From contig JAGPHL010000166.1 in assembly GCA_018055515.1 (NCBI GenBank), positions 1 through 5,756 of the forward strand: a stretch of 5,756 nucleotides of DNA, given 5' to 3'. A program made the position numbers and the translations under genes. Source of the DNA: Anaerolineae bacterium (GTDB lineage Bacteria > Chloroflexota > Anaerolineae > B4-G1 > SLSP01). Shown here one piece after another: positions 1 to 5,756 of this stretch (position 1 is its first letter; each line of letters opens with the position of its first letter). The notes beneath the pieces are model-generated. The model worked only from the letters and a program-made list of their open reading frames with translations. It had not been told where the DNA came from and did no database searches.

Positions 1-1
1 A

Positions 2-1273
2 TACTGGCTCAGGCGCGGCCTGATGCTGCTCCTCCTGCTCCTGCTGCTCACCGGCGAAGGCCCGAGCACGCGCTCCCAGATCGTGCGCCTGAAGCAATTG
101 AGCGGCCCCTTGCAGTTCGATTTCGTCACCTGGGAGATCGCCACCCTCGCGCGCAAGATCGCCTACGGCCTGCTCGCCCCGCAGCGCTTCATGACCGACG
201 CCGAACGGGCGCGATTTGTGCTGACCTACCTCGATCACGTCGCCGAAGCGCAGCAGCTCAGCGCCGACATCGAGCGCAGCTACGCCGATCCCCAGATTGC
301 CGATCCCACCCAGGCGACAGCCCTCCAACGCGACAGTCTCGCGGCGCTGCGTCAGCGGCTCGACCGGGAAGCTCCCCTCGCCGAAGCCATCCTGGGCGAA
401 CAAGTGAGCCAGGTCCTCACGGAGGGCGGCTTTGGACGTCTGTCGCAAATCATGCCGCCGGTCAGCGGCACCTTCACCCCCCTGCCCTATCTATTGATCG
501 TCTCGCCGCGCGCCCGCATCGAGAGCCTCTTTCAGGCCGAGCTGCTGGCAGGGCTCGACGCCGGGCAACAACAGGATCTCGAAACCCGCGTCGAAAGCGC
601 CGAGCCCGACCTTTCCGCCTACGTCACCGCCATCGGCGGGCTGTCCGCCTACCCTTCAATGCTGCTGGAGACTGCGGACCTGGACTGGGCCGCCGACGTC
701 ATCGCGCACGAATGGACGCATCATACGCTGCTGCAGGCGCCGCTGGGCTGGTACTATGAACACTCAGCGGAAGCGCGCACCATCAACGAGACCGCCGCTT
801 CATTGCTGGGGGATTGGGCCGGGCAGGAAGTCGTGCGACGTTTCTACGCGCCCCTGAGACCCACAGAAAAGCTCCTGCCAGAGCCGTTGACCCTCCCGCC
901 GCGCGAGCCTGACGCGCCCTTCGAGGCCTTCGATTTCCACGCCGCGATGCACGAGATCCGCGTCACCGTAGATCGGCTGCTGGCAGAGGGACGCATCCCC
1001 GAGGCCGAAGCGTACATGGAGGAACGACGGCAGTATCTCGTCGCACAGGGCTATCGTCTGCGACGCTTGAATCAGGCGTACTTCGCCTTTCACGGCGCAT
1101 ACGCCAATCAGCCCGGCGCCTCGGGCGAAGATCCGACCGGCGCGGCAGTGCGCCGGCTCTGGGCGGTGAGCACGACGCCTGCCGCCTTCATCCGGCACAT
1201 CGGCTGGGCGACGACCCTGGAGGCCGTAGAGCAGCTCGCCGACCGTCCTGCGCACGGAGCCGCTCCCCCTTGA
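2..1273 (+). CDS. Putative membrane-anchored HEXXH zinc metallopeptidase-like protein, probably 5'-truncated
   Basis: I do not recognise a named family. Numbered from the ATG at 23, the protein has HEWTH at residues 229-233 followed 23 residues later by Glu256 within INETAAS. This is the layout of a gluzincin zinc site: two His ligands, a catalytic Glu, and a distal Glu as third ligand. A second conserved-looking block, LNQAYFAFHGAYA, lies at about 349-361, and the region between is helical and charged. The N-terminus is a run of eight Leu preceded in frame by WLRRGLM, which looks like a positively charged n-region plus hydrophobic core of a signal anchor. The frame is open to the left edge, so I favour a start outside the window. 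The alternative is ATG 23, which overlaps a TGA in another frame (TGATG at 21-25) and has only a weak AGG upstream. Peptidase activity is inferred from the motif; the substrate is unknown. It ends 112 nt before mreB, which has its own promoter, so a shared role in wall synthesis is not implied. A non-proteolytic zinc protein remains possible. Confidence 0.75.
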   Translation, partial: YWLRRGLMLLLLLLLLTGEGPSTRSQIVRLKQLSGPLQFDFVTWEIATLARKIAYGLLAPQRFMTDAERARFVLTYLDHVAEAQQLSADIERSYADPQIADPTQATALQRDSLAALRQRLDREAPLAEAILGEQVSQVLTEGGFGRLSQIMPPVSGTFTPLPYLLIVSPRARIESLFQAELLAGLDAGQQQDLETRVESAEPDLSAYVTAIGGLSAYPSMLLETADLDWAADVIAHEWTHHTLLQAPLGWYYEHSAEARTINETAASLLGDWAGQEVVRRFYAPLRPTEKLLPEPLTLPPREPDAPFEAFDFHAAMHEIRVTVDRLLAEGRIPEAEAYMEERRQYLVAQGYRLRRLNQAYFAFHGAYANQPGASGEDPTGAAVRRLWAVSTTPAAFIRHIGWATTLEAVEQLADRPAHGAAPP

Positions 1274-1300
1274 GTCGCGGCTATTCCTCTTTTCACACTG

Positions 1301-1309
1301 TGGTATAAT
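1301..1309 (+). promoter_or_regulatory. Extended -10 promoter for the mreB operon
   Basis: TGGTATAAT is a perfect TATAAT hexamer at 1304-1309 with a TGn extension at 1301-1303, the consensus extended -10 element of housekeeping sigma factors. No convincing -35 box sits 16-18 nt upstream (ctattc at 1281-1286 is a poor match), which extended -10 promoters tolerate. Transcription would begin around 1315-1319, leaving a leader of roughly 70 nt before mreB. It lies in the gap after the metallopeptidase gene, where the DNA is locally less GC-rich, so it is a credible main promoter for mreBCD-mrdA. A small palindrome, CACA-C-TGTG (1294-1302), overlaps its upstream edge. Confidence 0.7.
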
Positions 1310-1318
1310 CGTGGCCGT

Positions 1319-1393
1319 ATGCGTAGTACCGGCGATCTAGCAACCGGGTCTTGGACCTGGAAGAACGACAAAAGCAGAGGCAACCTTGCGTAA
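1319..1393 (+). CDS. Possible 24-codon leader peptide overlapping the mreB start
   Basis: An ATG at 1319 opens a 24-codon frame ending at TAA 1391-1393, which overlaps the mreB TTG start (1386) by 8 nt. The peptide starts MRSTGDLATG and contains a Trp-Thr-Trp stretch encoded inside the leader stem-loop. The ATG lies 10 nt after the -10 hexamer, so it would sit at or very near the 5' end of the transcript and would need leaderless initiation; there is no Shine-Dalgarno sequence in the mRNA before it. If translated, it could couple to mreB by termination-reinitiation. A short open frame in GC-rich DNA can easily arise by chance, and I see nothing at protein level to support it. Confidence 0.2.
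   Translation: MRSTGDLATGSWTWKNDKSRGNLA
1344..1360 (+). promoter_or_regulatory. Stem-loop in the mreB 5' leader
   Basis: CCGGGTC (1344-1350) pairs with GACCTGG (1354-1360) over 7 bp, with one G-U pair and a TTG loop. It is not followed by a T run, so it is not an intrinsic terminator. It ends 15 nt before the mreB Shine-Dalgarno sequence and would lie within the predicted leader. It may stabilise the transcript or tune initiation, or it may be chance in GC-rich sequence. Confidence 0.3.
1376..1380 (+). promoter_or_regulatory. Ribosome binding site fixing the TTG start of mreB
   Basis: AGAGG lies 5 nt upstream of the TTG at 1386. The same frame is closed by TAG at 1338-1340, and no ATG or GTG occurs between that stop and the TTG. 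The protein from this TTG begins MRNPFDVLLGLFSLDIGIDLG, which supplies the hydrophobic N-terminal tail expected of MreB. The TTG is therefore the best-supported start. Confidence 0.75.
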
Positions 1394-2459
1394 TCCGTTT
1401 GATGTACTTCTAGGGCTGTTCTCTCTGGACATTGGCATTGATTTGGGTACAGCGAATACCCTGGTCTATGTTCGGGGGCGCGGCATCGTCATTAATGAGC
1501 CCTCATGGGTGGCCATAGACCAGCGGAGACCCGGAGTGGCCTTAGCCATTGGCGCCGAAGCCAAAGAAATGGTCGGCAAAACCCCTGCCAATATCGTCGC
1601 CATCCGCCCGCTGCGCGATGGCGTGATCTCCGAATTCGACATTACCCAGGCGATGCTCAAGCATTTCATCAAGCGCGCGCATCAAGAAATCGGCATCCCC
1701 GCGCCGCGCCCGCGCGTCGTCATCGGCATCCCCAGCGGCGTGACGGAAGTGGAAAAACGCGCGGTGAAAGAGGCGGCGCTGGAAGCCGGCGCGCGGGAAG
1801 CCCACCTCATTGAAGAACCCATGGCCGCGGCGATCGGCGCCGGACTTCCGGTGATGGAGGCGCAGGGCAGCATGGTGGTGGACGTCGGCGGCGGGACGAC
1901 CGAAGTGGGGGTCTTTGCCCTGGGCGGGATCGTCGTCAGCCGCAGCATCCGCATCGCCGGCGACGAACTCGACGACGACATCGTCCAATACGCCCGGCAG
2001 AAGTACAATCTGGCCATCAGTGAACGCATGGCGGAGCGGGTCAAGATCAATATCGGCTCCGCGTATCCCCTGCCCGAAGAGCAGGTGATGAGTATGCGCG
2101 GGCGCAACCTCATCTCCGGCCTGCCCGAACAAGTCGAAATCAGCAGCATCGAAATCCGCGAGGCGCTCTCGCGTTCGGTTAACATCATCACCGATCTGAT
2201 CCGCGATACGCTCGACGAGACGCCGCCAGAACTGGTCGCCGACCTGATGGAAACGGGAATCTGTCTGACCGGTGGCGGCGGGCAGCTCAAGGGATTGGCG
2301 GAACGCATCAGCGAAGAAATGCACATCCGCGCCTGGGTGGCGCAGGATCCGCTGACGTGCGTGGCGCGCGGCGCCGGTAAGGTGCTCGAAAACTTCGACG
2401 TCATGCGACAGGCGCTCGCCAGCGATGACCGTCAGAACCCCGGAGGGTCCGCCTCCTGA
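1386..2459 (+). CDS. mreB: Rod shape-determining protein MreB
   Basis: MreB is the bacterial actin homologue. It polymerises with ATP on the inner face of the membrane and directs the elongation machinery during side-wall synthesis. The 357-residue protein has the full set of actin-fold nucleotide motifs: phosphate-1 (D19-L-G-T-A-N-T), a catalytic-region IEEPMAAAIGAGLP block at 142-155, phosphate-2 (D166-V-G-G-G-T-T-E-V) and the adenosine motif TGGGG at 295-299. The KTPANIVAIRPLRDGVI block near 65-81 and RIAGDELDD near 189-197 are also typical. About 14 residues precede the actin fold (F5, L8, L9, L11, F12, L14), resembling the amphipathic membrane-binding tail of E. coli MreB. Length is close to the usual 330-350, with a short polar C-terminal tail (DDRQNPGGSAS). 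Initiation is at TTG behind AGAGG. It heads the operon, directly after an extended -10 promoter. An Mbl-type paralogue is possible, but linkage to mreCD favours MreB itself. Confidence 0.97.
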   Translation: MRNPFDVLLGLFSLDIGIDLGTANTLVYVRGRGIVINEPSWVAIDQRRPGVALAIGAEAKEMVGKTPANIVAIRPLRDGVISEFDITQAMLKHFIKRAHQEIGIPAPRPRVVIGIPSGVTEVEKRAVKEAALEAGAREAHLIEEPMAAAIGAGLPVMEAQGSMVVDVGGGTTEVGVFALGGIVVSRSIRIAGDELDDDIVQYARQKYNLAISERMAERVKINIGSAYPLPEEQVMSMRGRNLISGLPEQVEISSIEIREALSRSVNIITDLIRDTLDETPPELVADLMETGICLTGGGGQLKGLAERISEEMHIRAWVAQDPLTCVARGAGKVLENFDVMRQALASDDRQNPGGSAS

Positions 2460-2484
2460 GCCCCCTCCGAGCGCCTCTAAGAGG
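2442..2484 (+). repeat. Small inverted repeats at the mreB stop and mreB-mreC gap
   Basis: GGAGG (2442-2446) can pair with CCTCC (2452-2456) across a 5-nt loop at the mreB stop codon; the same purine tract can alternatively pair with CCCTCC at 2463-2468. A second tiny palindrome, CCTCT-A-AGAGG, spans 2474-2484. None is followed by a T run, so I do not call a terminator. These could be mRNA structures that modulate the mreB/mreC ratio, but the stems are short. Confidence 0.25.
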
Positions 2485-2498
2485 AGACGTTCCTACAC

Positions 2499-2529
2499 AG
2501 AGGACATGCAAATGACGAGGGCAGTATGA
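2499..2529 (+). promoter_or_regulatory. mreC translation start region with a mini-ORF ending in an ATGA overlap
   Basis: Two ribosome-binding-like sequences precede mreC. GAGGG (2517-2521) lies 4 nt before the mreC ATG at 2526. AGAGG (2499-2503) lies upstream of ATG 2506 and ATG 2512, which share a frame and encode MQMTRAV or MTRAV before stopping at TGA 2527-2529. That stop overlaps the mreC ATG as ATGA, exactly like the mreC/mreD and mreD/mrdA junctions. The mini-ORF may deliver ribosomes to mreC, or the second site alone may be used. The mreC start itself is secure. Confidence 0.35.
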
Positions 2530-3416
2530 CCCGGCGCGGACGTCCGTGGTGGCCCTATATCCTGATGGCGGCAGCGTTGCTGCTCCTCGCGCTCAATGAG
2601 ACGGGGCTGTTAAGCCCCGTGGAAGAGGCCCTCAGCTTCGTGATTTCCCCGATCGAACGGGGCGTCGCCAGCATCGTGCGCGCCGTCGGCGATGTCTTCC
2701 AGGGTGGACAGGAAGCCCGCGAATTGCAGGAGCTCGTCGCAACGTTGCAGCAAGAGAACGAAACGCTGCGGATCGAGAATATCCGCCTCCAGGAGCAGTA
2801 CGTGGCCGAAAATGAACAGCTGCGTGGGCTGCTCGACTTCAAGAACGCCAACCCCACCTTCCGCCTCGTCGGTGCCGATGTGGTCGCCCGGGGTCAAAGC
2901 GCCGTGGTGGTCGGACAAGACACCAACCCCTACCTGGGCTACCTCATCATCAACGCCGGCTCCCGTGATGGCGTCGCCATCGGGATGCCGGTGGTGGCGA
3001 GCGGGGCGGTGCTCGTGGGCCGCATCGCGCGCGTCTCGCCGCACCTGGCGTATGTGCAGCTGCTCAATGATCCGACAAGCCAGGTGGCGGCGCTGCTGCA
3101 AGGCTCACGGGCCTCGGGGCTGGTCGTGGGACGCGAGGACCCGGAAAAGGGCAACCTGCTGATCATGACAGAGATCCTGCCGGATGAAACCGTCGCCGAA
3201 AACGAAATCGTCATCACCTCAGGGTTAGGGGGACTTCTGCCCCAAGGCCTGGTTTTGGGACAGGTGGAAAGTGTCAGCTACCAGGAATCCGCGCTCTTCC
3301 AGGAGGCGGTGGTGCGCCCGGCGCTGGATTATCGGCGATTGGAAGCCGTCGTCGTACTCCTCGATTTTGAACGCCCGCCCGTGGAAGAGCTGAAGGAGCT
3401 CCTGCAAGAGCCATGA
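2526..3416 (+). CDS. mreC: Rod shape-determining protein MreC
   Basis: MreC is a bitopic membrane protein of the elongasome. It self-associates outside the membrane and activates PBP2 by binding its pedestal region. The 296-residue sequence has the family layout: a short basic cytoplasmic tail (MTRRGR), one membrane helix at about 9-23, a coiled coil at about 62-104 (ELQELVATLQQENETLRIEN and following heptads, ending LRGLLDFK), then the beta-rich MreC core from about 110 to 280. Recognisable core features are INAGSRDGVAIGMPVV near 142-157, GRIARVSPHLAYVQLLNDP near 165-183 and TSGLGGLLPQGLVLGQV near 231-247. Length is within the usual 270-350. It begins 66 nt after mreB with GAGGG 4 nt before its ATG, and its TGA overlaps the mreD ATG (ATGA, 3413-3416), indicating translational coupling. 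Nothing is missing or broken. Confidence 0.96.
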   Translation: MTRRGRPWWPYILMAAALLLLALNETGLLSPVEEALSFVISPIERGVASIVRAVGDVFQGGQEARELQELVATLQQENETLRIENIRLQEQYVAENEQLRGLLDFKNANPTFRLVGADVVARGQSAVVVGQDTNPYLGYLIINAGSRDGVAIGMPVVASGAVLVGRIARVSPHLAYVQLLNDPTSQVAALLQGSRASGLVVGREDPEKGNLLIMTEILPDETVAENEIVITSGLGGLLPQGLVLGQVESVSYQESALFQEAVVRPALDYRRLEAVVVLLDFERPPVEELKELLQEP

Positions 3417-3916
3417 GCCTCTATTTTGGGATCCCGATTCTGCTCATCGCGGCCGTGTTGCAAAGCACCTGGTTAGAGGGCGTGAGCCTGCTGGGAGGGC
3501 GACCGGATCTGGTGTTACTGCTCGTCATCACCTGGTCCATCATCCGCGGCGTCAATGAAGGGGTCCTCTGGGGCTTCGTCGGCGGCATCTGCTGCGATCT
3601 GCTCTCCGGCGGGCCTTTCGGGCTATGGACGGTAGTGCTGACCACCGTGGCCTTCATCACCGGCCAACCGTGGGTCCATCGCCTCGGCCCGACCAGCATC
3701 CGGCTGGCGTTGATGACGGCGCTGGGCACTCTGACCGGCCATGGGCTGCTGTTGCTATTGATGGCGCTGCTGGGCTATCCGGTCGCCATCGGGCGCGCCT
3801 TCAGCGACACCGTCAGCGTGGCGGCGCTGTTAAACTTCGTCCTCACCCCCTTCAGCTTTGGCTTTTTGGTGTGGTTCCACCGCCGCGCGTTACCCGGTGG
3901 CAGCTTTAGCGCATGA
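3413..3916 (+). CDS. mreD: Rod shape-determining protein MreD
   Basis: MreD is a small polytopic inner-membrane protein of the elongasome that acts with MreC in controlling RodA-PBP2. The 167-residue protein is almost entirely hydrophobic, with five or six likely membrane helices at roughly 5-22, 31-45, 50-66, 71-87, 98-121 and 137-156. The family signature is present: GGRPDLVLLLVI at 28-39, followed by GVLWGFVGGICCDLLSGGPFG at about 50-70, matching the conserved pattern in which an Arg-Pro-Asp-containing segment is followed by a Gly-rich helix ending in DLLS and PFG. The length is normal. The start is fixed by the ATGA overlap with mreC, and its own stop overlaps the mrdA ATG in the same way. 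There is no strong Shine-Dalgarno at the usual distance (GGAG at 3395-3398 is 14 nt away), so coupling to mreC translation probably matters. Confidence 0.93.
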   Translation: MSLYFGIPILLIAAVLQSTWLEGVSLLGGRPDLVLLLVITWSIIRGVNEGVLWGFVGGICCDLLSGGPFGLWTVVLTTVAFITGQPWVHRLGPTSIRLALMTALGTLTGHGLLLLLMALLGYPVAIGRAFSDTVSVAALLNFVLTPFSFGFLVWFHRRALPGGSFSA

Positions 3917-5756
3917 ACAACGAGCGACTCGATGCCGCCTCTCCAGACGTTGGACGAGGGAGCTGGATTCAACGGACGCCCCGGCTGGCGCTGATGGGCT
4001 GGCTCATCGTGCTGCTGCTGGGGCTGTATCTGGTGCGCCTGTGGCAGCTGCAATTCGTGGAACAAGGCTATTACAGCGCCCAGGCCGTGGAGCAACAATT
4101 CCGCATCGTGTCCATCTCGCCGGCGCGGGGTATCATCTACGACCGCAACGGCGAGTTGCTGGTGCGCAACATTCCGGCGTACAACGTCACCGTGACCCCC
4201 GGCTATCTGCCAGAAGACCCCGAACGCGAACGCGCCGTCCTCGAGCGCCTGGCGCGCCTCATTGACCTCCCCTACAGCGGCGTGGCGGTCGCGGAGCCGT
4301 ATCGTCCAGAGTTGGACATGGTGGGCCGCGCGACCTTCCCGCCCTTTGGCGATCCGCCCGCCGATGGGCTGATCGAGATGATCGAGAAAGTGCGCTACCT
4401 TGATCCCTACGCCCCACTGGTGGTAAAGGAAAATGTGGGCCGTAACCTCGCGCTCCTGATCACGCAGGAGGGCAGCATCACCATGCCGGGCGTCGGCGTC
4501 GAGATCGTGCCACGGCGCACCTATCCGACGGGGGAGCTCACTGCACAGGTGATCGGGTTCCTGGGAAAGATTCCACCTGAGCAAGTGGAAGCCTATCGCA
4601 TTCAAGGCTATAACACCAACGTGGATCGGATCGGGTACGCCGGCATCGAGGCCGCCATGGAAGAGGGCCTGCGCGGGGTGCCGGGGCGCAAGAACGTGGA
4701 GAAGGACTTCCTCGGCAAGGAGATCCGCACGGTAGGCGAGGTCATCCAGCCGGTCGCCGGAGACAATGTTTACCTGACCCTGGACCTGGAGCTGCAAAAG
4801 GTGGCCGACGCCGCGCTGCGCGAGGCTCTGACGCAGGTCGGCTCCCCCCGCGGGGTCGTCATCGCCCTCGATCCGCGCGACGGGGAAGTGCTGGCCCTGG
4901 TGAGCCTGCCGACATATGACAACAATTTCTTCGCCGAGGGCATCAGTACGCCAGAAGACCTGCAAAAGCTCGAGGCGATCTCCAACGATCCCCACGGCCC
5001 GCTGTTCAATCACGCCATCGCCGACCAGGTGCCTCCCGGCTCCTCGTTCAAGATCGTCCCGGCGACGGCGGGGCTGCAGGAAGGCATCATCAACCGCTAC
5101 ACGACTCTCGACTGCCCCGGGCGCATGTTGCTGCCCAACCGCTTCGCGCCGAATGATCCGGCCGCTGCGCAGCCCTTTGTCTGCTGGATTTATCTGCAAT
5201 ATGGGCGAGGACACGGCTCCCTCAACGTGGTGGAGGCCCTCGCGCAGTCGTGCGACATCTTCTTCTACAAGCTGGGCGGCGGCTATGCGGAGACGCAATT
5301 CGCCGGCCTGGGTATTGACCGGTTGGTGGATTGGACGGAGCGCTTCGGATTGGGCGAAGTCACCGGCATTGACATTCCCGGCGAATACGCCGTCCCCGTC
5401 TTCGGGCCGAAATCCAAACGCGACATCTACCAGGAGACCTGGACGACGGGCGATACCTACAACATGTCCATTGGGCAGGGTTTCCTCACCGTTTCGCCGT
5501 TGCAGATGGCCAACGTGATGGCGGCAGTCGCCAACAATGGGGTCGTCTACAAGCCCAGGCTGGTGCACCATGTCACCGATGCCGAGGGGAATCTGGTGAC
5601 GCCGTTCCAGCCCGAAGTCCTGCGCACGATGGAGGTGGACGCCTCGGTCTGGAAACTGGTGCAGGAGGGCCTGGAGAAGGCCGTCGCCGCCGGCACGGCC
5701 CCCAAGGCGCAGGTCGAAGGGGTACGGGTCGCCGGTAAAACCGGCACGGCGGAATA
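3913..5756 (+). CDS. mrdA: Penicillin-binding protein 2, elongation-specific transpeptidase (3'-truncated by window edge)
   Basis: A class B penicillin-binding protein: a DD-transpeptidase that cross-links peptidoglycan made by RodA during elongation and is a target of beta-lactams. The frame is open from ATG 3913 to the last base, giving 614 full codons plus two bases. Domains in order: cytoplasmic tail 1-24, membrane helix about 25-41, pedestal/dimerisation region from R64 with ARGIIYDRNGELL at 71-83, PGVGVEIVPRRTYPTG near 192-206 and GYAGIEAAMEEGLRG near 241-255, then the transpeptidase domain from about 280. Active-site motifs are S377-S-F-K380 (nucleophile Ser377), S446-C-D448 and K609-T-G611. 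Asp replacing Asn in the second motif is common in PBP2 proteins. The FxCW...GHG segment at 422-435 and FGLGEVTGIDIPGE near 343x to 393x in family alignments lie where expected relative to these motifs. Only the C-terminal strands after KTGTAE are missing. The start is fixed by an ATGA overlap with mreD; rodA is the expected next gene. FtsI/SpoVD-type PBP is less likely given the mreBCD linkage. Confidence 0.95.
   Translation, partial: MNNERLDAASPDVGRGSWIQRTPRLALMGWLIVLLLGLYLVRLWQLQFVEQGYYSAQAVEQQFRIVSISPARGIIYDRNGELLVRNIPAYNVTVTPGYLPEDPERERAVLERLARLIDLPYSGVAVAEPYRPELDMVGRATFPPFGDPPADGLIEMIEKVRYLDPYAPLVVKENVGRNLALLITQEGSITMPGVGVEIVPRRTYPTGELTAQVIGFLGKIPPEQVEAYRIQGYNTNVDRIGYAGIEAAMEEGLRGVPGRKNVEKDFLGKEIRTVGEVIQPVAGDNVYLTLDLELQKVADAALREALTQVGSPRGVVIALDPRDGEVLALVSLPTYDNNFFAEGISTPEDLQKLEAISNDPHGPLFNHAIADQVPPGSSFKIVPATAGLQEGIINRYTTLDCPGRMLLPNRFAPNDPAAAQPFVCWIYLQYGRGHGSLNVVEALAQSCDIFFYKLGGGYAETQFAGLGIDRLVDWTERFGLGEVTGIDIPGEYAVPVFGPKSKRDIYQETWTTGDTYNMSIGQGFLTVSPLQMANVMAAVANNGVVYKPRLVHHVTDAEGNLVTPFQPEVLRTMEVDASVWKLVQEGLEKAVAAGTAPKAQVEGVRVAGKTGTAE

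Noticed and set aside
1270..1275. TTGAGT as a -35 box for the mreB promoter
   Set aside because: It is 28 nt from the -10 hexamer, far beyond the usual 16-18 nt spacing.
1108..1383. Minus-strand 91-codon frame crossing the gap before mreB
   Set aside because: It overlaps the end of the metallopeptidase gene and the mreB promoter/leader, has no ribosome binding site I can defend, and carries no motif.
1542..2404. Two long minus-strand open frames (260 and 240 codons) across mreB
   Set aside because: They are shadows of mreB; their sequences are low-complexity Asp/His/Phe-rich or Ser/Arg-rich with no domain, and mreB is certain.
2442..2468. Intrinsic terminator after mreB
   Set aside because: The stems are only 5-6 bp and no T run follows; termination here would also cut mreCD-mrdA off from the only good promoter seen.
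3858..4265. A + strand open frame of 135 codons at the mreD/mrdA junction
   Set aside because: It is out of frame with both certain genes and is Arg/Ala-rich without motifs. The mrdA frame starting at 3913 accounts for this DNA.
3775..5571. A 598-codon open frame on the minus strand, longer than any complete + strand gene here
   Set aside because: It lies antisense to mrdA and the end of mreD, both of which have unmistakable family motifs. Its composition (many His, Gln, Arg, Asp runs) is what GC-rich codon bias gives on the opposite strand, and it has no recognisable motif.
1..5756. CRISPR array, transposon ends, phage genes or a defence system
   Set aside because: I saw no spaced direct repeats, terminal inverted repeats, transposase motifs or foreign-looking composition. 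The window reads as ordinary core chromosome.

Overview
The window is GC-rich bacterial DNA carrying a compact block of cell-elongation genes, all on the + strand: mreB (1386-2459), mreC (2526-3416), mreD (3413-3916) and the 5' part of mrdA/pbp2 (3913 to beyond the right edge). Upstream lies one unrelated-looking gene for a probably membrane-anchored HEXXH zinc metallopeptidase-like protein (to 1273), whose 5' end probably lies off the left edge. The MreB and PBP2 sequences point to a rod-shaped or filamentous bacterium. GC-rich codons, a TTG start for mreB and an extended TGGTATAAT promoter would fit Chloroflexota, but this is an impression from sequence character, not a database match.

Layout: 2-1273 metallopeptidase-like protein; 1274-1385 intergenic region with a strong extended -10 element, a short stem-loop leader, a possible 24-codon leader ORF and the mreB ribosome binding site; 1386-2459 mreB; 2460-2525 a 66-nt gap with small inverted repeats and a 7-codon mini-ORF running into the mreC start; then mreC, mreD and mrdA joined by two ATGA (4-nt) stop/start overlaps. 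mrdA runs off the right edge just after its KTG motif. There is no gene-free stretch over 300 bases, and I saw no tRNA, rRNA, IS element, CRISPR array or long repeat.

How the genes work together: MreB forms membrane-bound actin-like filaments. MreC (bitopic, coiled coil plus beta-rich extracytoplasmic domain) and MreD (polytopic) connect these filaments to PBP2, the transpeptidase that cross-links new lateral-wall peptidoglycan. In most genomes rodA, the partner glycosyltransferase, follows pbp2, so it is the expected next gene. The close packing and ATGA overlaps indicate one co-translated operon, most simply driven by the promoter at 1301-1309.

I found no clearly novel system. The observations most worth checking are the promoter/leader arrangement of mreB (a possible leaderless leader peptide overlapping its TTG start), the mini-ORF coupling at mreC, and the uncharacterised metallopeptidase-like neighbour.
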